A stretch of 64,000 nucleotides of DNA from Epiperipatus broadwayi. Taxonomy: Eukaryota > Onychophora > Udeonychophora > Euonychophora > Peripatidae. Positions within the stretch are counted from its first letter, which is position 1; each line of letters starts with the position of its first letter. The DNA is taken from the NCBI GenBank assembly GCA_028023455.1, contig JAQFVV010012405.1, positions 10,001,923-10,065,922 on the forward strand, read 5' to 3'. Below the pieces are notes generated by a model. It ran no database searches. It was not told the origin of the DNA and worked only from the letters and a program-made list of their open reading frames with translations. Shown here in pieces: positions 47,702 to 61,062 of this stretch. A program made the translations under genes and the position numbers.

Positions 47702-48001
47702 AATATATAGGGTATATGCGCACAGACTTTCACACAACCCCACCACACTGCACTCCATTTCATAACACTGATACACTTGAACACATATACGTCAAAAAGA
47801 AATGTATATCTGAGCACTTATTGCATATATGTATAGAGATAATAATCTGGACCAACTGATGATTGCTGGTTTAGCATGAAATACGCATATTGGTGATTAT
47901 TTATCTTTTCGACATATATGTATTCAAGTGTATCAGTGTTATGAGATGAATTGGAGAGTGGTGGGTTGTGTAAAAGTCTGTGCTTATATACCCTATATAT
48001 T
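47702..48001. mobile_element. Family D palindromic element with central hammerhead
   Basis: Arms 47702-47787 and 47905-48001 are inverted copies (ATATATAGGGTATAT, GCACAGACTTT, ATAACACTGATACACTTGAA). The centre carries one ribozyme (47841-47901). The whole is about 300 bp and non-coding; ORFs across the arms are mirror images of each other. Truncated relatives lie at about 2370, 14696, 31005 and 56090. Confidence 0.75.
47841..47901 (+). ncRNA. Hammerhead ribozyme (family D), AUA cleavage triplet
   Basis: Outer helix I AATAATC (47841-47847) pairs with GATTATT (47895-47901); inner helix I CCAA (47852-47855) pairs with TTGG (47890-47893). Core CTGATGA 47856-47862. Helix II TGC (47864-47866) pairs with GCA (47874-47876), with a T.T mismatch next to the core. 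GAAA 47878-47881. Helix III A-U and T-A around loop ACGC. The triplet before the cleavage site is ATA (47887-47889), an allowed NUH. All core bases present; activity not shown. Confidence 0.75.
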
Positions 48002-48935
48002 ACATATATTGATACAGACATATAATAAGCCTGTATTTCAGTTATTTCTATCTACAGTAAATTCAATTCCTTTTAATATTAGTTATAAAGTAATTACAAA
48101 AAGGTTAATGAAAGATTTATTTAAAAAAGAATTTTTACTTATGTTAATATTAAAAGTGTGCACTTCCTTTAATAAATGAGAAGGCACTCTTAATTTTATT
48201 TTAGAAAAACATTCGTTAGCATCAATTTTTCCATCAGTTAACTTTTTTAAGAATATCATATCTTTATTTAGACTTTGTTTTAGTATTGTTTTAAGATTTA
48301 ATTTTTCTCCAGTTACTAGTTTAATAAATCTTTTCCCTATATATAAAATTTTAGATTCAATATAAATCAAATCCAAATTCCATAAAGAAGATTATACTGG
48401 ATCCAATGAAGATACAGCAAGAGAACAAGTATAACATATACTTTATATAAGAACAAATTTTAAAATACATTTCATCTGTCTAAATGCTTTATTTATAATA
48501 TATTTTATATACCCATTAAAAGTAAAATGATTACGAAATATAATTCCTAGATCAGAAATAACTTTTTTGTATATAACATCTTCCTCAATGTTATAATGAT
48601 AAATAATTCTTTACTCAATACACCAAAGGTCAATTACAGATTGCACTTTTAAATAGTTTATATTATAACAAAAGGATTTTTTAAAAATCACTAATTAGAT
48701 ATTATAGATATATTTTAAAATCTTTGAAAATTCATTAATATTAAGGGGTGGGTGGGGTGATTTTAAAGTGTCACATCTACATGATTCAATGAAGACAATT
48801 ATTTGCTTGAGTTTCATTTTGACAAGCATTCAAATGAAGTTTTCAAATCATATTATGAGAAATACTATTTTTGGGAATGACTTTGTATAAAGATTTCATA
48901 TCCTTAGCTCTTCTTGCTAAAAGAGACATATTACA

Positions 48936-50340
<1,405 letters not shown>

Positions 50341-51340
50341 TGTTATTTAGAATAACATTTTAGGGCATTAATGACCAAATTTATTTAAATATAATTGAAG
50401 CTCAGATGTAGAATGTATTAGATTGTTTCAAAGACTTTATTTTATTATAATTCAGTATCTAATATACTAAATTGAGTTTTCTATAGTTGTGATGTTATTA
50501 TAATTTAATTTAAAAATTGTAATACTTTTGCATACTTGATACTTGAATTTATAAAGAAAGATGGACTATCATTTTCAATGGGAGAATTTAGATGTTCAGA
50601 CATTTAATTCTCTTGGGAATAGAAGTTGTCTGTTTTGAATAATTAAATGATACTATTCCTCTGAATTGATTATTTCGTATGATCAATAAAAAAATAAATC
50701 TGTTTAAATTCATAAAAAGATAATTTGCTGTTAGATATAGAAATCTCACACTGAAATTCCCACCATTCTGATGAAATGTTATTTATTCTTATGAAGATTT
50801 TGATATCCCGAAGGACTGCTATACTTCTTGTGATCATATATAAATTTTATTAATTATTTTTTCATGAATGCCCAATAATAGTTGGAGTAAAGTTATAACT
50901 TTTAATTTTTATTTTTGTTTTCATGGTGTATTAATCTATCAAAGAATGGAGATATGTCTCAGTGAATTTCAGCTTTATGCATAGAAACTCATTATATGAT
51001 CTCTCTTCGACTTTCTAGCAATAGGTTTGAAAAGTCTGTCAACCTTGAAACAAAAAGAGAAAATACCAGAGATTTTTGTTAATCTTATGTTGACTCAAAT
51101 TTAACACTCATGTGATAAATTAAACAATGAATTGATTTCAATGTGCACACAATATCAGTATTACTTGACACACAACCTTCAAGATAACAAACTCTAACAA
51201 GAATGATTGATATTATATCAAAACATTATCAACTACTTCTATGAAGAGAGTTTCTGTTTTATGGATTAGGATTTTTTAAAAAAAATTTAAGCAAGATTCT
51301 TCTTTTTCTAATCATAACATTTTTTAACATGAAGAACTGA
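50341..51340. other. AT-rich DNA, nothing recognised
   Basis: No gene or repeat recognised. Confidence 0.5.
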
Positions 51341-51344
51341 TACC

Positions 51345-52093
51345 ACTAAACATCACATGACCACCATTCTTTATGCTTACACAATCTATTTACACAGAGG
51401 CAAAACTCTCCTCACAGTAGCACCATTCAGTGCAAGCCAGAGTAATCATTGGATGCAGGAATGTTTGTGCATAAAATCCCTATCTAGTGCCTATTCATCC
51501 AATATCTCCAAAGTAGTTTCTAGCTTGTGACTTTCATCTGTGAGAAACCTTGGATCTGAGAGCACTGTACCTAGATCTTAGGATCTAATGCAACCTATCA
51601 GGAGCCATATTTTATCTTATTTGCTAACTATTAGTGATGCTACTGTATGGAGAGTTTTGTCTCTATGTAAAAAGCTTGTGTAAACATAAAGAATGGTGAT
51701 CATGTGATGTTTAGTAGTTTAATACCAATCCTAGCTAATAGGATTGTGGTGACTATGGTTATTATTAAAAAAACAAAGATATCAAAAAGTATGGATGCTG
51801 AACTGTGTTCAGATCTACATGACTATACAAGCTAATGAGCTTAAATTAAAAATCTTATTGGGTTTTCATTTTGATCTCAAAGCTTTATAGTTTGCTGCAT
51901 TAGATCCTAAAATTTAGTTGCAGTGCTCTCAGATCCAAGATTCCTTACTGATGAAAGCCACAAGTCTGGTGGTATTAGATGAATAGGCACTAAACAGGGA
52001 TTTTATGCATAATCCTTCCTACATCCATTGATTACTCTGGCTTGCACTGAGTGGCGCTATAGTATGGAGAGTTTTGCCTCTGTGTAAGAACTG
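51345..52093. repeat. Family A cluster (two copies, opposite orientation)
   Basis: Begins CTAAACATCACATGACCACC and ends GGAGAGTTTTGCCTCTGTG; the inverse of the start recurs at about 51690-51718. Ribozyme regions: minus strand near 51500-51560 reads CAGATGA instead of CTGATGA; plus strand near 51925-51975 keeps CTGATGA but has lost GAAAC. The core TGCTGAACTGTGTTCAG lies at about 51799. Confidence 0.75.
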
Positions 52094-55084
52094 ATACATA
52101 ATATTTCCCAATTTTTTTTTAATGAATTATAAATATATATAGAAAGAAGTGTCAATACGATTATTTATGAAAGTATGAAGTGCCATAGACGCTGGAAAAA
52201 TATTTGACTTGTTATATACCCCCCAGCGTAGTGCAACAATGGATACATAATTATTGTAATTGATATATAAATCAATTTTATTTTACAAGTAAAAAAATAA
52301 ACACAAAGCTTACTTACATATGTAATTTCGGTTAAAGATATATATAATACTTTAAAAGTTATATTTCATAGACATTTAAAGGATTCCATTTTTAATATAA
52401 ATTCCATTATTTTTCCATGCTATTTCTTGAATTCATAAAATTTTGCTTTCAATATATAAACTTTCCACACAACATTGCAAAAATGCAGTTTAGTTTATGC
52501 AGACTAATACCCGATAATATTATTGCATATGCAATAAAACATTATATGTAATATATTTTAGTTCTGTTGCGAAAAATCATTTATAAATAAAATATGATTC
52601 AAATTCTTAATAATACAATTTCCAAATAAATTTAGTATCTAACTAAACTTTTCTAAAAGTTGTTAAAATATTATAAAATAAATCCTGTTTTTTTTTCCAT
52701 CGGTGATAAAATGTTAATGATCTTCCCCCATATAAAACTTGCTTTTAATAACATCTAATGAATTAATATGTTCATGTATAGTTTAAAACAAAAAGTAGCA
52801 AGTTTTTAACAGTTAAAACTATTTTCAGTTCGGTTAAATTCAATATATTATCCATTTAATAGCGCTCGGACACTTGGTTTAAGAAAGATATTAAATAAAA
52901 TTATACTAAAAAAAAAGTTATGAAAATTAAAATAAACTGTATGTCACCTTTTTATTATTATTATTTGTACAATAATTAAAAAAAAAAAAAAATAGCAATC
53001 GGTCTTAAAAAGAAAAGTCCGGATGCTTACGTGTTTTCTTTATTTTATTCTCATTTGAATTCTTTCTTTCCGGAGGTGGGAAATGAATAAAAATACCGGT
53101 GAAAAAAATCAATGGTCCACCCTAGGAAGTGATATTTCCTTTTTGGTTTAATAGATTTCTAAAGTATTAATTAAGTAAATCTAAAAAGGGAATTTATTAA
53201 AATTGAAAGAGAAAGTACAATAAATTCAACAAATTAATTGAAATAAATTGACTAGTATAAAAGGAATAAAAGAAAGCTATCCATGCAATTAAGAAAAATA
53301 TAATTAAAAAAAGAAACAATTATTTAAAAAAAAATCAATTAAAAAAAGAAACAATCTTAATTATTTTCTTATCACATATTTACATTTACATTCAAATTTT
53401 TTGCACGAAGTAGATTGAATAACTTGACCGTCAAGTAGACGTTTGTGTTTTTTTCTTAAAACAATTTATTTTAACATCTTAATTTTAAAGCTACAGCTAA
53501 ACTTTAATGAGTCTTCTTACGTCAAGAGACATGGAGTGCACGAGAAACCGTTAGCTATTGAATTGATCGCTTTTCACATTACATTTAAATATAATTCTCA
53601 TTTGCAATCATTATCTATCCACTGTGGAATAACAGACTTCTTTCCCAGTGTATCAAATGTGCATCTTCACATCATTTATGAAAACTGCATTTCTATCTCA
53701 CATATGATTTATTTTTAGGGCTTTTCAGGCTTTTGTGATTCGATGCAGTACTTATCCATGATTTTTTATTTATTTTTATCAACACACATACTATGATTCT
53801 CACCCTTTAAATTTTCTCTATGATATTTGTTTACCACGTATATTACATTAGATCCTCATTGTTAATTCTAATATAAATTTCTCTATAGTTTATTGCGAAG
53901 GCTATAATTTTTGTTAATGTGTTGTTAAATGTATAAACCACATAAGTATTAGTAAGACCTGTAGAATACAGTTACTAAAAAGTACTATTTATGCATATAA
54001 AATATTTTTAAATATTAATTTTACTTTAATAAAAATTATCATGTTCTAAATTTATACCACCTATAAGATCTTCAGGTGGTATAAAGTGATTTTTAGACAT
54101 TTGGTTTAGCTATGAATAACTAGAAAAATTAATAAAGTATTTATTTTATTGTCTTGGAGGATAATATGTAGGTTCATTGATATTTAGTCTGCTTGTAAGT
54201 CGACTCCATTTATTGGTGGAATCACTGTATGTATATCAAAGTACACCACTATAAGCTAATAGATAAATGTCATTTTATCTCTGCATAAAATCATTCAAGA
54301 TATTTATACTTAATATAGCTGACAGTTCTGCATCTGAAGCATAATATTCACAAATATCACATGGAATCCTTTCTTGATCACTTTTGTCAAATGTTCAAGA
54401 ATCACAAATGTTTTAATTTTAGCAGTAGATTTATAAACATTCCATAATTCATTTTCATTGTATAAATATAAGCCTGAACAATTTTTCACATAGGAATCAT
54501 GTGTTTTTAAAGATAGAAGCAATTATAAGTATCAAATCATAAGAGGTTTTAATAAAGATGTATTATATAACTAATTAATTAATAATTGGATCATTAATTG
54601 ATATTTCATCTGAAGTCCAATAAATGATGATATAATTATTGTAGATAACAAAATTTGCCTACTTTATAAATTTCTAAATGTCTTTATAGTTTGCTAATAA
54701 TATTAAAAAAAAATTATGCACTTATAACTCTGTTTATCAATGCTAAAGTCTACTATATTCAAAAGGTTTCGTAGAAAAGAGATTTTTATTTTTTACAGTA
54801 TAAAGGAACATTATTTTCCTTTTTGAGATTTTAAGACATATATTACTAAGAACAGCAAGCTTTGGTCCATAGTTATTGTAAACAACAATATTGTTTCTGT
54901 GAATTATAATGATTTGTTATTATTTAAATTTTTGTGTATCCCAGGACTGGAAAGAAAAAGATTAAAAAAAAAGTTTGTTTACCCTATACTTTTATGAATT
55001 ATGATATAGTTGAGAATTATAATAAAAAAATTGTATGAGAAATTTTACAGATGAAGTTTAACCAACCCAATATTTCAGGTAATG
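52094..55084. other. AT-rich DNA, no gene recognised
   Basis: A less AT-rich patch at about 52860-53125 has some CpG words (TCCGGATG, TTTCCGGAGG, TACCGGTG) but no clear ORF or donor follows. ORFs at 53443-53718 (+) and 54310-54522 (-) show no domain. An (ATT)n run lies at 52954-52965. Confidence 0.45.
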
Positions 55085-55950
55085 GACCCACATCTGAAAA
55101 ATCTAGAAATATAATTTGTATTTTTTACCCTCAACTGAGAAATTTTGCTAACAGTTTTTTTTTTTATAGCTTTAAAATTTATTATATTTTTTCTTAACAT
55201 TTTAATTTCAAAAAAATTCAAAAGACATCAAGATAATTGAGTAAGTGGGCATTTCAAAGTTTCTGAAACCACACGATGATAGGTAGTTATTGTATATTTG
55301 AAAATCTTGAAAACTTTGCAAAATTACATCAAGAAAATATTATGATGGTTTATAAGCTTTCTTTTTTTCTAAAATTTATGATTATTTATGCACTGTAATT
55401 GTGTAATAATTATTAAAAATCACGATATATATTATTACATATTTATTTTTTACATAAATGTTTTATTTTACATGTAAAAGACTATATTCTTCTGTACAAT
55501 GTTACCATAGAGATTATAGTCACAAAAAGTACAACTGTATTTGGAAATGTCATCACTAAACAGTCTGTTATAATATTTAGTGATATCATAAAAAATACAA
55601 AAAAGAATTAAATTTTAAAGCATAAATTGATAGATTTACTAGAAATTAAAAATATTTAGTTCAGATTTTTAAAACAATCATCAAACAAGGAGGATTTTAA
55701 TCATTTTGCAAATTGAATCTGCTCTACCTAAAATTTGATGATGTGACAACACTTTGTTTTAATTAAAATCAAATTTTAAAATTAATTCCAAAAATCAAAT
55801 GTAATTTTAGAAAAATTATTTAATTTCTAAACAAAAATCTTTATAAAATGAGGTCAAATTTATTATATTCTGATAAATAATAATAGTTTAATATTAAAGT
55901 TAAAAGCTTAAATCTAATAAGAACAAATAAATTTGTCAGAGTAAAGGAAA
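55085..55950 (+). repeat. Long dispersed repeat, copy 2 (partner at 17865-18710)
   Basis: Collinear with copy 1; see that entry for landmarks. Shared ends are approximate. Neither copy is flanked by recognisable terminal repeats. Confidence 0.65.
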
Positions 55951-57162
55951 GTTAATATCAACACAAAATGTTATATGATTTTTTTATATAATTATTCATA
56001 TACTTTCAGGAGTAGATCTCTCCATTCAATTTTAAAAATATCTATTATACGTCTGAGTTATAATTGTTTTTTAGATGATATATTATTATATAAGAGAGTT
56101 TGAACACAGACTTTCAACTTCACTTCAATTATTCACTCCATCTATATTTGTATTCAATCAAATGATATATTGTTATAATATATATCATGCCATGCTAGTT
56201 TCTAGCTTCTGATTTTATCAATTTATATTGTAAGCTATAACTAATGCTCATCTTAGCCAAAAGATAGATTATTTTATAATTTACATAATTAGCCAAAATA
56301 ATATGAGATCTACAGATGTAGTTTCTAAAACTTATAAAATTTAGACTCTATATAATTAGGCAAATAAATTAATTGGTTTGTGTTCAACTTTAAGATTATT
56401 AGTTAAACAATGTAAAGGATCTAAATGGTGATGGTTAGATATATAAGTGTATTAGTTTCATTTTTAAACCCTAAGTTTTAATGATGAAGTCAAAACCAAA
56501 TTACCTGTCTAAGGTAGACCTATACAATATGGTGTTAATTGATTACTCAGTCTTATAGAACAATGAAAAGAACTGCTATTAAATGAAGATTGTTATCATA
56601 AGTGAGCAGGTTTCAAGTTTAAAATGATAATTTCATTAATAGCAGATATTATTGAAAACATAATGTAAAAATGATCTTTATTCTTTAAAAATTAACTCTA
56701 TAAGCATTATATTTCAACTGTTGTTAAACATTGAAGGTGGCAAGTTATTCTTTCAAACTTATTATGTTACTGAGACATAAAATTGTTTTAAAGATGTGTT
56801 GTGGATCTAAAATTTGTTTTTCAGTTCATTAAGAAACCATGGAGTTTTGGACAATGACTGATTTATAAAAACTTGATCAAAATGAAATATGTAGCAGTCT
56901 TTGTTCTCATAATAATAAAATGGATGTGGAGATTTTAGAAGAAATATAAGAATTTAGATGCAGAAATTTAACACCTGACCAGTAGACATAAGTCATTTGC
57001 TTGGTGTGATGACTTTAAAGGTGGGGTCAAGACTGCAGAACAGTTGAAACTGTAAACAAAATAAAGAAATTATATAAGAAAAGATTGCATTAAAGTATGT
57101 AAGAGATGATAAAAATTTTAATATATATATATATGTTAAAACGAAGATTTGCGCGGGTTAAA
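55951..57162. other. AT-rich DNA with a family D arm fragment
   Basis: About 56092-56150 (TTTGAACACAGACTTTCAAC, ACTCCATCTATAT) resembles a family D left arm. No gene seen. Confidence 0.45.
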
Positions 57163-58554
57163 TATATAAAATACATATTTTGCGGGTTCATCTGTATTAA
57201 AAACTTTTAATATTAATATACTGACATTTTGACTTTGTCGCACAAGTCATCCACAGAGTTATAAAAGGTAAAAAGACGGTTGTAGAGGCGCTACAATCAC
57301 TGATTTGAATAAAACATTAAAATTCCACCAACAGCAAAAATGTTAAATTTAGGAATGTTTTTTAAAAAAAATCTTTCCAAATAGGAGGAAGTTTGCATGA
57401 ATCATCTTTCTTATTGATACAATCTGGCCTTTTAAGTATCTCAATGGCTTCTCTAATTTTGCACTGGTAGAGATTATCACATCGGGATATGATCCTGGTA
57501 CTAGAAAAATCAATTTTATGACCTGAATCTATAGTATGGAGTGAGAGTGCTGATGATGATGAATGTTGTTTAACTGCATTAGCATGCTCATCTCTCCTAA
57601 TACTGATGCAATGATTACTCATACCTATGTAAGAAGCTTTACAATTTTTACATGAGATTTGATAGTCACCATGAGATTCAAGAGGGATTGAATCCTTAGG
57701 CTTGGTTATTATATTGCTGATCTTTTGATGAGCAGAAAATGCTGTATCTATATTATAGCATTTTAATATATGTCCGATACTGTCTGTAGTTCCTTTTACA
57801 TATGGAACACAAATCCTAATAGTTGATTTATCATCTTTTTGTTTCTTATTTTGTCTATTTTGGGCTTGAAATAAGGCTTTTTTTATAAATTTGTAATTAT
57901 AACTATTTGCTAATAAAACACTATTAATATGATTTATTTCTTCTTTCAGATGTGTGTCATCTGAAAGGTTAATTGCTCTATTTAAAAGAGTTTTGGCTAC
58001 AGAAACTATCTGAGTTGGGTGATGATGAGAATGGAAATGTAAATATCTGTCTCTGTGTGTGTCCTTTCTGTAAATAGAAAAAGATAAACTATTTGGTGTT
58101 CTGGTGACTAGAACATCAAGAAAAGGGAGTTTTCCATCAGACTCTGTCTCCATTGTAAATTTAATATGAGGATGCATATTATTTAAATGTAAGAAAAAAA
58201 TCATCTAATTTATTTTTTCCATGTTGCCATATGACAAAAGTGTCATCTATGTATCTGAGCCAAATGAGAGGTTTTAAAGATGATGATTCCAAAGCACGAG
58301 TTTCTATATAATCCATGAATAAATCAGCTATTACTCCTGAGATAAGTGAGCCCATAGGAGTACCAAAAACTTGTCTGTAATGTTGTCCATTGTATACAAA
58401 ATATATATTTAAGAGACAATGTTTAATCAAAGCAATAATATGGTCTGGTAAATTGCAATGTTGTGAGATTATATTTAGAGCTTCATCAATTGGAATGTTT
58501 GTAAACAAAGACCCGACATCAAAACTGACCAGAATGTCATTAGCATTAATTTTT
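57163..58554 (-). pseudogene. Penelope-like element: partial RT plus GIY-YIG nuclease, minus copy
   Basis: Minus-strand reading from 58554: VSFDVGSLFTNIP (RT motif A region), GTPMGSLISGVIADLFMD (motif B), RYIDDTFVIWQ (catalytic YIDD) within 58179-58508. A one-base change in the T-run at about 58194-58200 shifts the frame to the 280-codon part (57362-58204): the linker with KLPFLDVLVTR and FSIYRKDTHRDRYLHF, then the nuclease with GDY (179-181), YIG (192-194), RRDEH (203-207), REAIEI (251-256) and the end KLPPIWKDFF. PLE proteins copy their RNA onto nicked DNA. The N-terminal third of the RT is missing, and the first nuclease motif reads GDY rather than GIY. A non-coding 3' part of about 200 bp extends to 57163. 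Confidence 0.88.
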
Positions 58555-58787
58555 AAACTTCCGCCTATTTGGAAAGATTTTTTTAAAAAACATTTCTAAA
58601 TTTAACATTTTTGCTGTTGGTGGAATTTTAACGTTTTATTCAAACCAGTGATTGTAGCGCCTCTACAACCGTCTTTCTACCTTTTATAACTCTGTGGATG
58701 ACTTATGTGACCAAGTCAAAATGTCAGTATATTAATATTAAAAGTTTTTAACATGGATGAACTCGCAAAATATGTATTTTATATATA
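58555..58787 (+). mobile_element. Penelope 3' end, short plus copy (inverted repeat of 57163-57394)
   Basis: The plus-strand sequence repeats the last codons (KLPPIWKDFF, here followed by KKHF) and the whole 3' non-coding part of the minus copy, about 95% identical by eye. Both contain TGGATGACTT...AAGTCAAAATGTCAG, which resembles a hammerhead in which CTGATGA has become TGGATGA and GAAA has become CAAA. The 5' breaks of the two copies touch at 58554/58555. Confidence 0.85.
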
Positions 58788-58807
58788 TGAAAAACTAAAA
58801 ACCAAGT

Positions 58808-59375
58808 TAAAAACTTGCTAATGCTTGTATTTATGTCAACAGATGGTGTTCTACCAAAAACACCGTCAAGTGTATGTTTCCACAAACGTCAGAGTATGCA
58901 TTCACTATCTCTAACTTTAATTCCACTTTCAGATCATGATTTCAAGCTATTTGCTATCATCAGTGAAAGACATCTGTTGACATAAATACAAGCATTAGCA
59001 AGTTTTTAACTTGTTTTTTGTTTTTCATAAATGTACGTTTGAGGTCTTTCTAGCAATGATATATATTGTAGAGGCTTCTACTATGTGGTGATGCTGAACT
59101 GAGATCAGACCCATGTAGCTATCTGGCTTGCTATGCTGATTTTGAAGACATTACGTGTCTAAAAGATTCGCGCTTGCAAGTTGAATAGAAACTGTTTCAT
59201 AAATGTTCAGAGTTTGTGTTTTAGATCTAGTTTCTAAAATTCCTGTCTTTCACTGATGATAGCAAATAGCTTGAAATCATGATCTGAAAGTGGAATTAAA
59301 GTTAGAGATAGTGAATGCATACTCTGACGTTTGTGGAAACATATGCTTGACGGTGTTTTTGCCATCTGTTGATAT
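58808..59375. repeat. Family E nested foldback with hammerhead motifs
   Basis: The inner palindrome pairs 58811-58853 (AAGTTAAAAACTTGCTAATG on) with 58972-59022. A longer inverted copy pairs 58847-58980 with about 59248-59373 (GTCAACAGATGGTG, CACCGTCAAG, TCAGAGTATGCATTCACTAT and their inverses). The spacer at about 59030-59230 holds GCTGAACTGAGATCAGACCC, the core shared with families A and B. The ribozyme in the right copy is intact by inspection; the left one (minus strand, about 58917-58963) has the inner helix I and core but not the outer helix. Confidence 0.7.
59238..59297 (+). ncRNA. Hammerhead ribozyme (family E), intact by inspection
   Basis: Outer helix I AATTCC (59238-59243) pairs with GGAATT (59292-59297). 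Inner helix I CTTTCA (59247-59252) pairs with TGAAAG (59285-59290). Core CTGATGA 59253-59259. Helix II AGC (59261-59263) pairs with GCT (59269-59271) with a T.T mismatch next to the core. GAAA 59273-59276. Helix III ATC/GAT across a 2-nt loop. Cleavage after C 59284. Twelve helix I pairs without a mismatch make this the strongest case in the window. Confidence 0.82.
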
Positions 59376-59539
59376 ATATATATGAGTGTTTGTGATATGT
59401 TGAAAATATAGATGAACCCAAAGACAATTAAATCATAACATTATTAATTGAATTAGTGACATTTTCTGCCTAATAATATTAATATTTTGTGACTTTATCT
59501 TTCTTATTGCATTGCCAAAATCCATATAATAATAGTATT

Positions 59540-59840
59540 ATTTACGTTATTACTTTTACAATGATTCATATAATTGCAAACCACTATTGCCGATTTTGGT
59601 TACCCTAACAATCTTCTTCAGAACTTCTACTTATATTTCCAGATCTGAAAATATAAGTAGAAGTATCTGAAACTATAAATAGAAGTTTTCAACTTATATT
59701 TCCAGATCTGAACATATAAGTAGAAGTATCTGAAACTATAAATAGAAGTTTTCAAAAAGATTGTTGGGCAATGAAAACTGCCAATTGTGGGTTGTAATTA
59801 TATGAAGCATTGTAAAAGTAATAAAAAATATAAATGATAT
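59540..59840. repeat. Foldback with internal 67-bp tandem duplication
   Basis: Outer arms ACTTTTACAATGATTCATAT (59557 on) and its inverse near 59797-59817. Inside, AACTTATATTTCCAGATCTG and AGTAGAAGTATCTGAAACTA occur twice in tandem (about 59625-59755). On the minus strand a hammerhead-like CTGAAGA core at about 59616-59622 is followed by a GTTA/TAAC stem, but GAAA is changed. Confidence 0.6.
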
Positions 59841-60454
59841 CAATATTTTATACATATGAAAATTAAAAAAAAATTTAAATGATTGCTTTTCATAATATAC
59901 TCATCCTCTTCATTCATTAAAATTAGCTTAGCGGCATCTATCCTGATAAAATTAAAATAATTCTGAAAATCTTATGAGTGCTTGTGAATTACATAGATAA
60001 GACCTAATATACTGTGGTAAAGTGGCTTAAAAAGTTTATATAAATCCATAAAATTGTTCAGTTTCAATCTAAAGAATCTATTTATTTTTTACAAATTTTA
60101 AATTAAAGGAGTAAAAAAAACTTCTGAATTATAATAAAACGTCATTGTTATATACATCAGAAAAAATATTTACAATATTTTTATTGCATAAGATTCTTTT
60201 CTGTTATAGATAAATGCTTTCTAGAGATCATATGTTTTTAGAAATTTAAGAAACACTATGAACATACTTTTTGTTTCCAAACAAGTGCAAAAAAAAGATG
60301 TTAGGAGCAAAAGTAGTGACCTATATATGTTAGTTATTAAGTGGGTTAAGGCAGTGAACCATGCAGAAACTGGTGACATAAAAAATCTGGAGTATATATG
60401 ACATCATTGAAGTATGGAGTAAAGGATACATTTTTATTACATCTACACCACCTT
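59841..60454. other. AT-rich DNA, nothing recognised
   Basis: No gene or repeat recognised. Confidence 0.5.
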
Positions 60455-60615
60455 TAATCTTCACATGATCACTATCTCATACTAGCACAATAATTGTTAT
60501 TAAACAATCCAAAACAAAGCAAAACTCTCCATATAGTAGTGCCATCTTGTGCTAACAAGAGCAATCAATGGATTCCAGAGGGCTTGTGCATAAAATCCCT
60601 ATCTAGTGCCTTTTT

Positions 60616-60674
60616 ATCCAATATCCCCAGACTAGTTTCTGGCTTGTGGCCTTCATCAGTGAGGAGCTTTGGAT
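60616..60674 (-). ncRNA. Hammerhead ribozyme (family A), copy 1
   Basis: On the minus strand: outer helix I ATCCAA pairs with TTGGAT, inner helix I TCCTCA pairs with TGGGGA (one T.G). Core CTGATGA (60659-60653). Helix II GGC-CACAA-GCC with an A.A mismatch next to the core. GAAAC, loop TA, then GTC (60632-60630). Helix III is A-U plus C-G. Twelve helix I pairs and all invariant bases present. Confidence 0.8.
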
Positions 60675-61007
60675 CTGAGAACATTGCACCTAGATCTTAG
60701 GACCTAATGCAACCCTCCAGCACCCACCTTTTAACTCTATTTAACTACAAAACTATGAGAATGAAATTGAAAACACTATTAATATTTTCAATCCAAGCTC
60801 AATGGCCTATATAGTCATATGGGTCTGAACTCAATTCAGTACCCATACATTTTGGTGTCTTTGGCTCTTTAACAACCATTGCCACCACTATCCTATTAGG
60901 CAGGATTGGTGTTAAACCACTAAACATCACATGATCACTATCTCATACTAGCACAATAATTGTTATTAAACAATCCAAAACAAAGCAAAACTCTCCATAT
61001 AGTAGTG

Positions 61008-61062
61008 CCAAAGCTCCTCACTGATGAAGGCCACAAGCCAGAAACTAGTCTGGGGATATTGG
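61008..61062 (+). ncRNA. Hammerhead ribozyme (family A), copy 2
   Basis: CCAA (61008-61011) pairs with TTGG (61059-61062); TCCTCA (61015-61020) with TGGGGA (61051-61056). Core CTGATGA 61021-61027, helix II GGC/GCC (61029-61031, 61037-61039), GAAAC 61041-61045, loop TA, GTC 61048-61050. The outer helix is shortened because a second copy joins just upstream. Confidence 0.78.

Larger units (their letters stand above)
47486..48690 (-). pseudogene. Jockey/CR1-like LINE remnant (RT thumb and C-terminus), with nested family D
   Basis: On the minus strand from about 48590: ISDLGIIFRNHFTFNGYI and INKAFRQMKCIL, the thumb region found after the RT in Jockey/CR1-group LINEs; then, after stops, SSLWNLDLIYIESKILYIGK and an open frame 48083-48376 with KRFIKLVTGEKLN and ISKNSFLNKSFINLF. 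These fit the C-terminal region of such elements. Several stops and shifts make it a dead copy. Family D (47702-48001) has inserted into its 3' part. A further block at about 48590-48690 (GGTCAATTACAGATTGCAC) matches the 3'UTR of the LINE at 49.7 kb. Confidence 0.65.

Noticed and set aside
52860-53125. CpG words and TTTCCGG, a possible promoter
   Set aside because: No ordered set of sites, ORF or splice donor follows; left as a composition note only.
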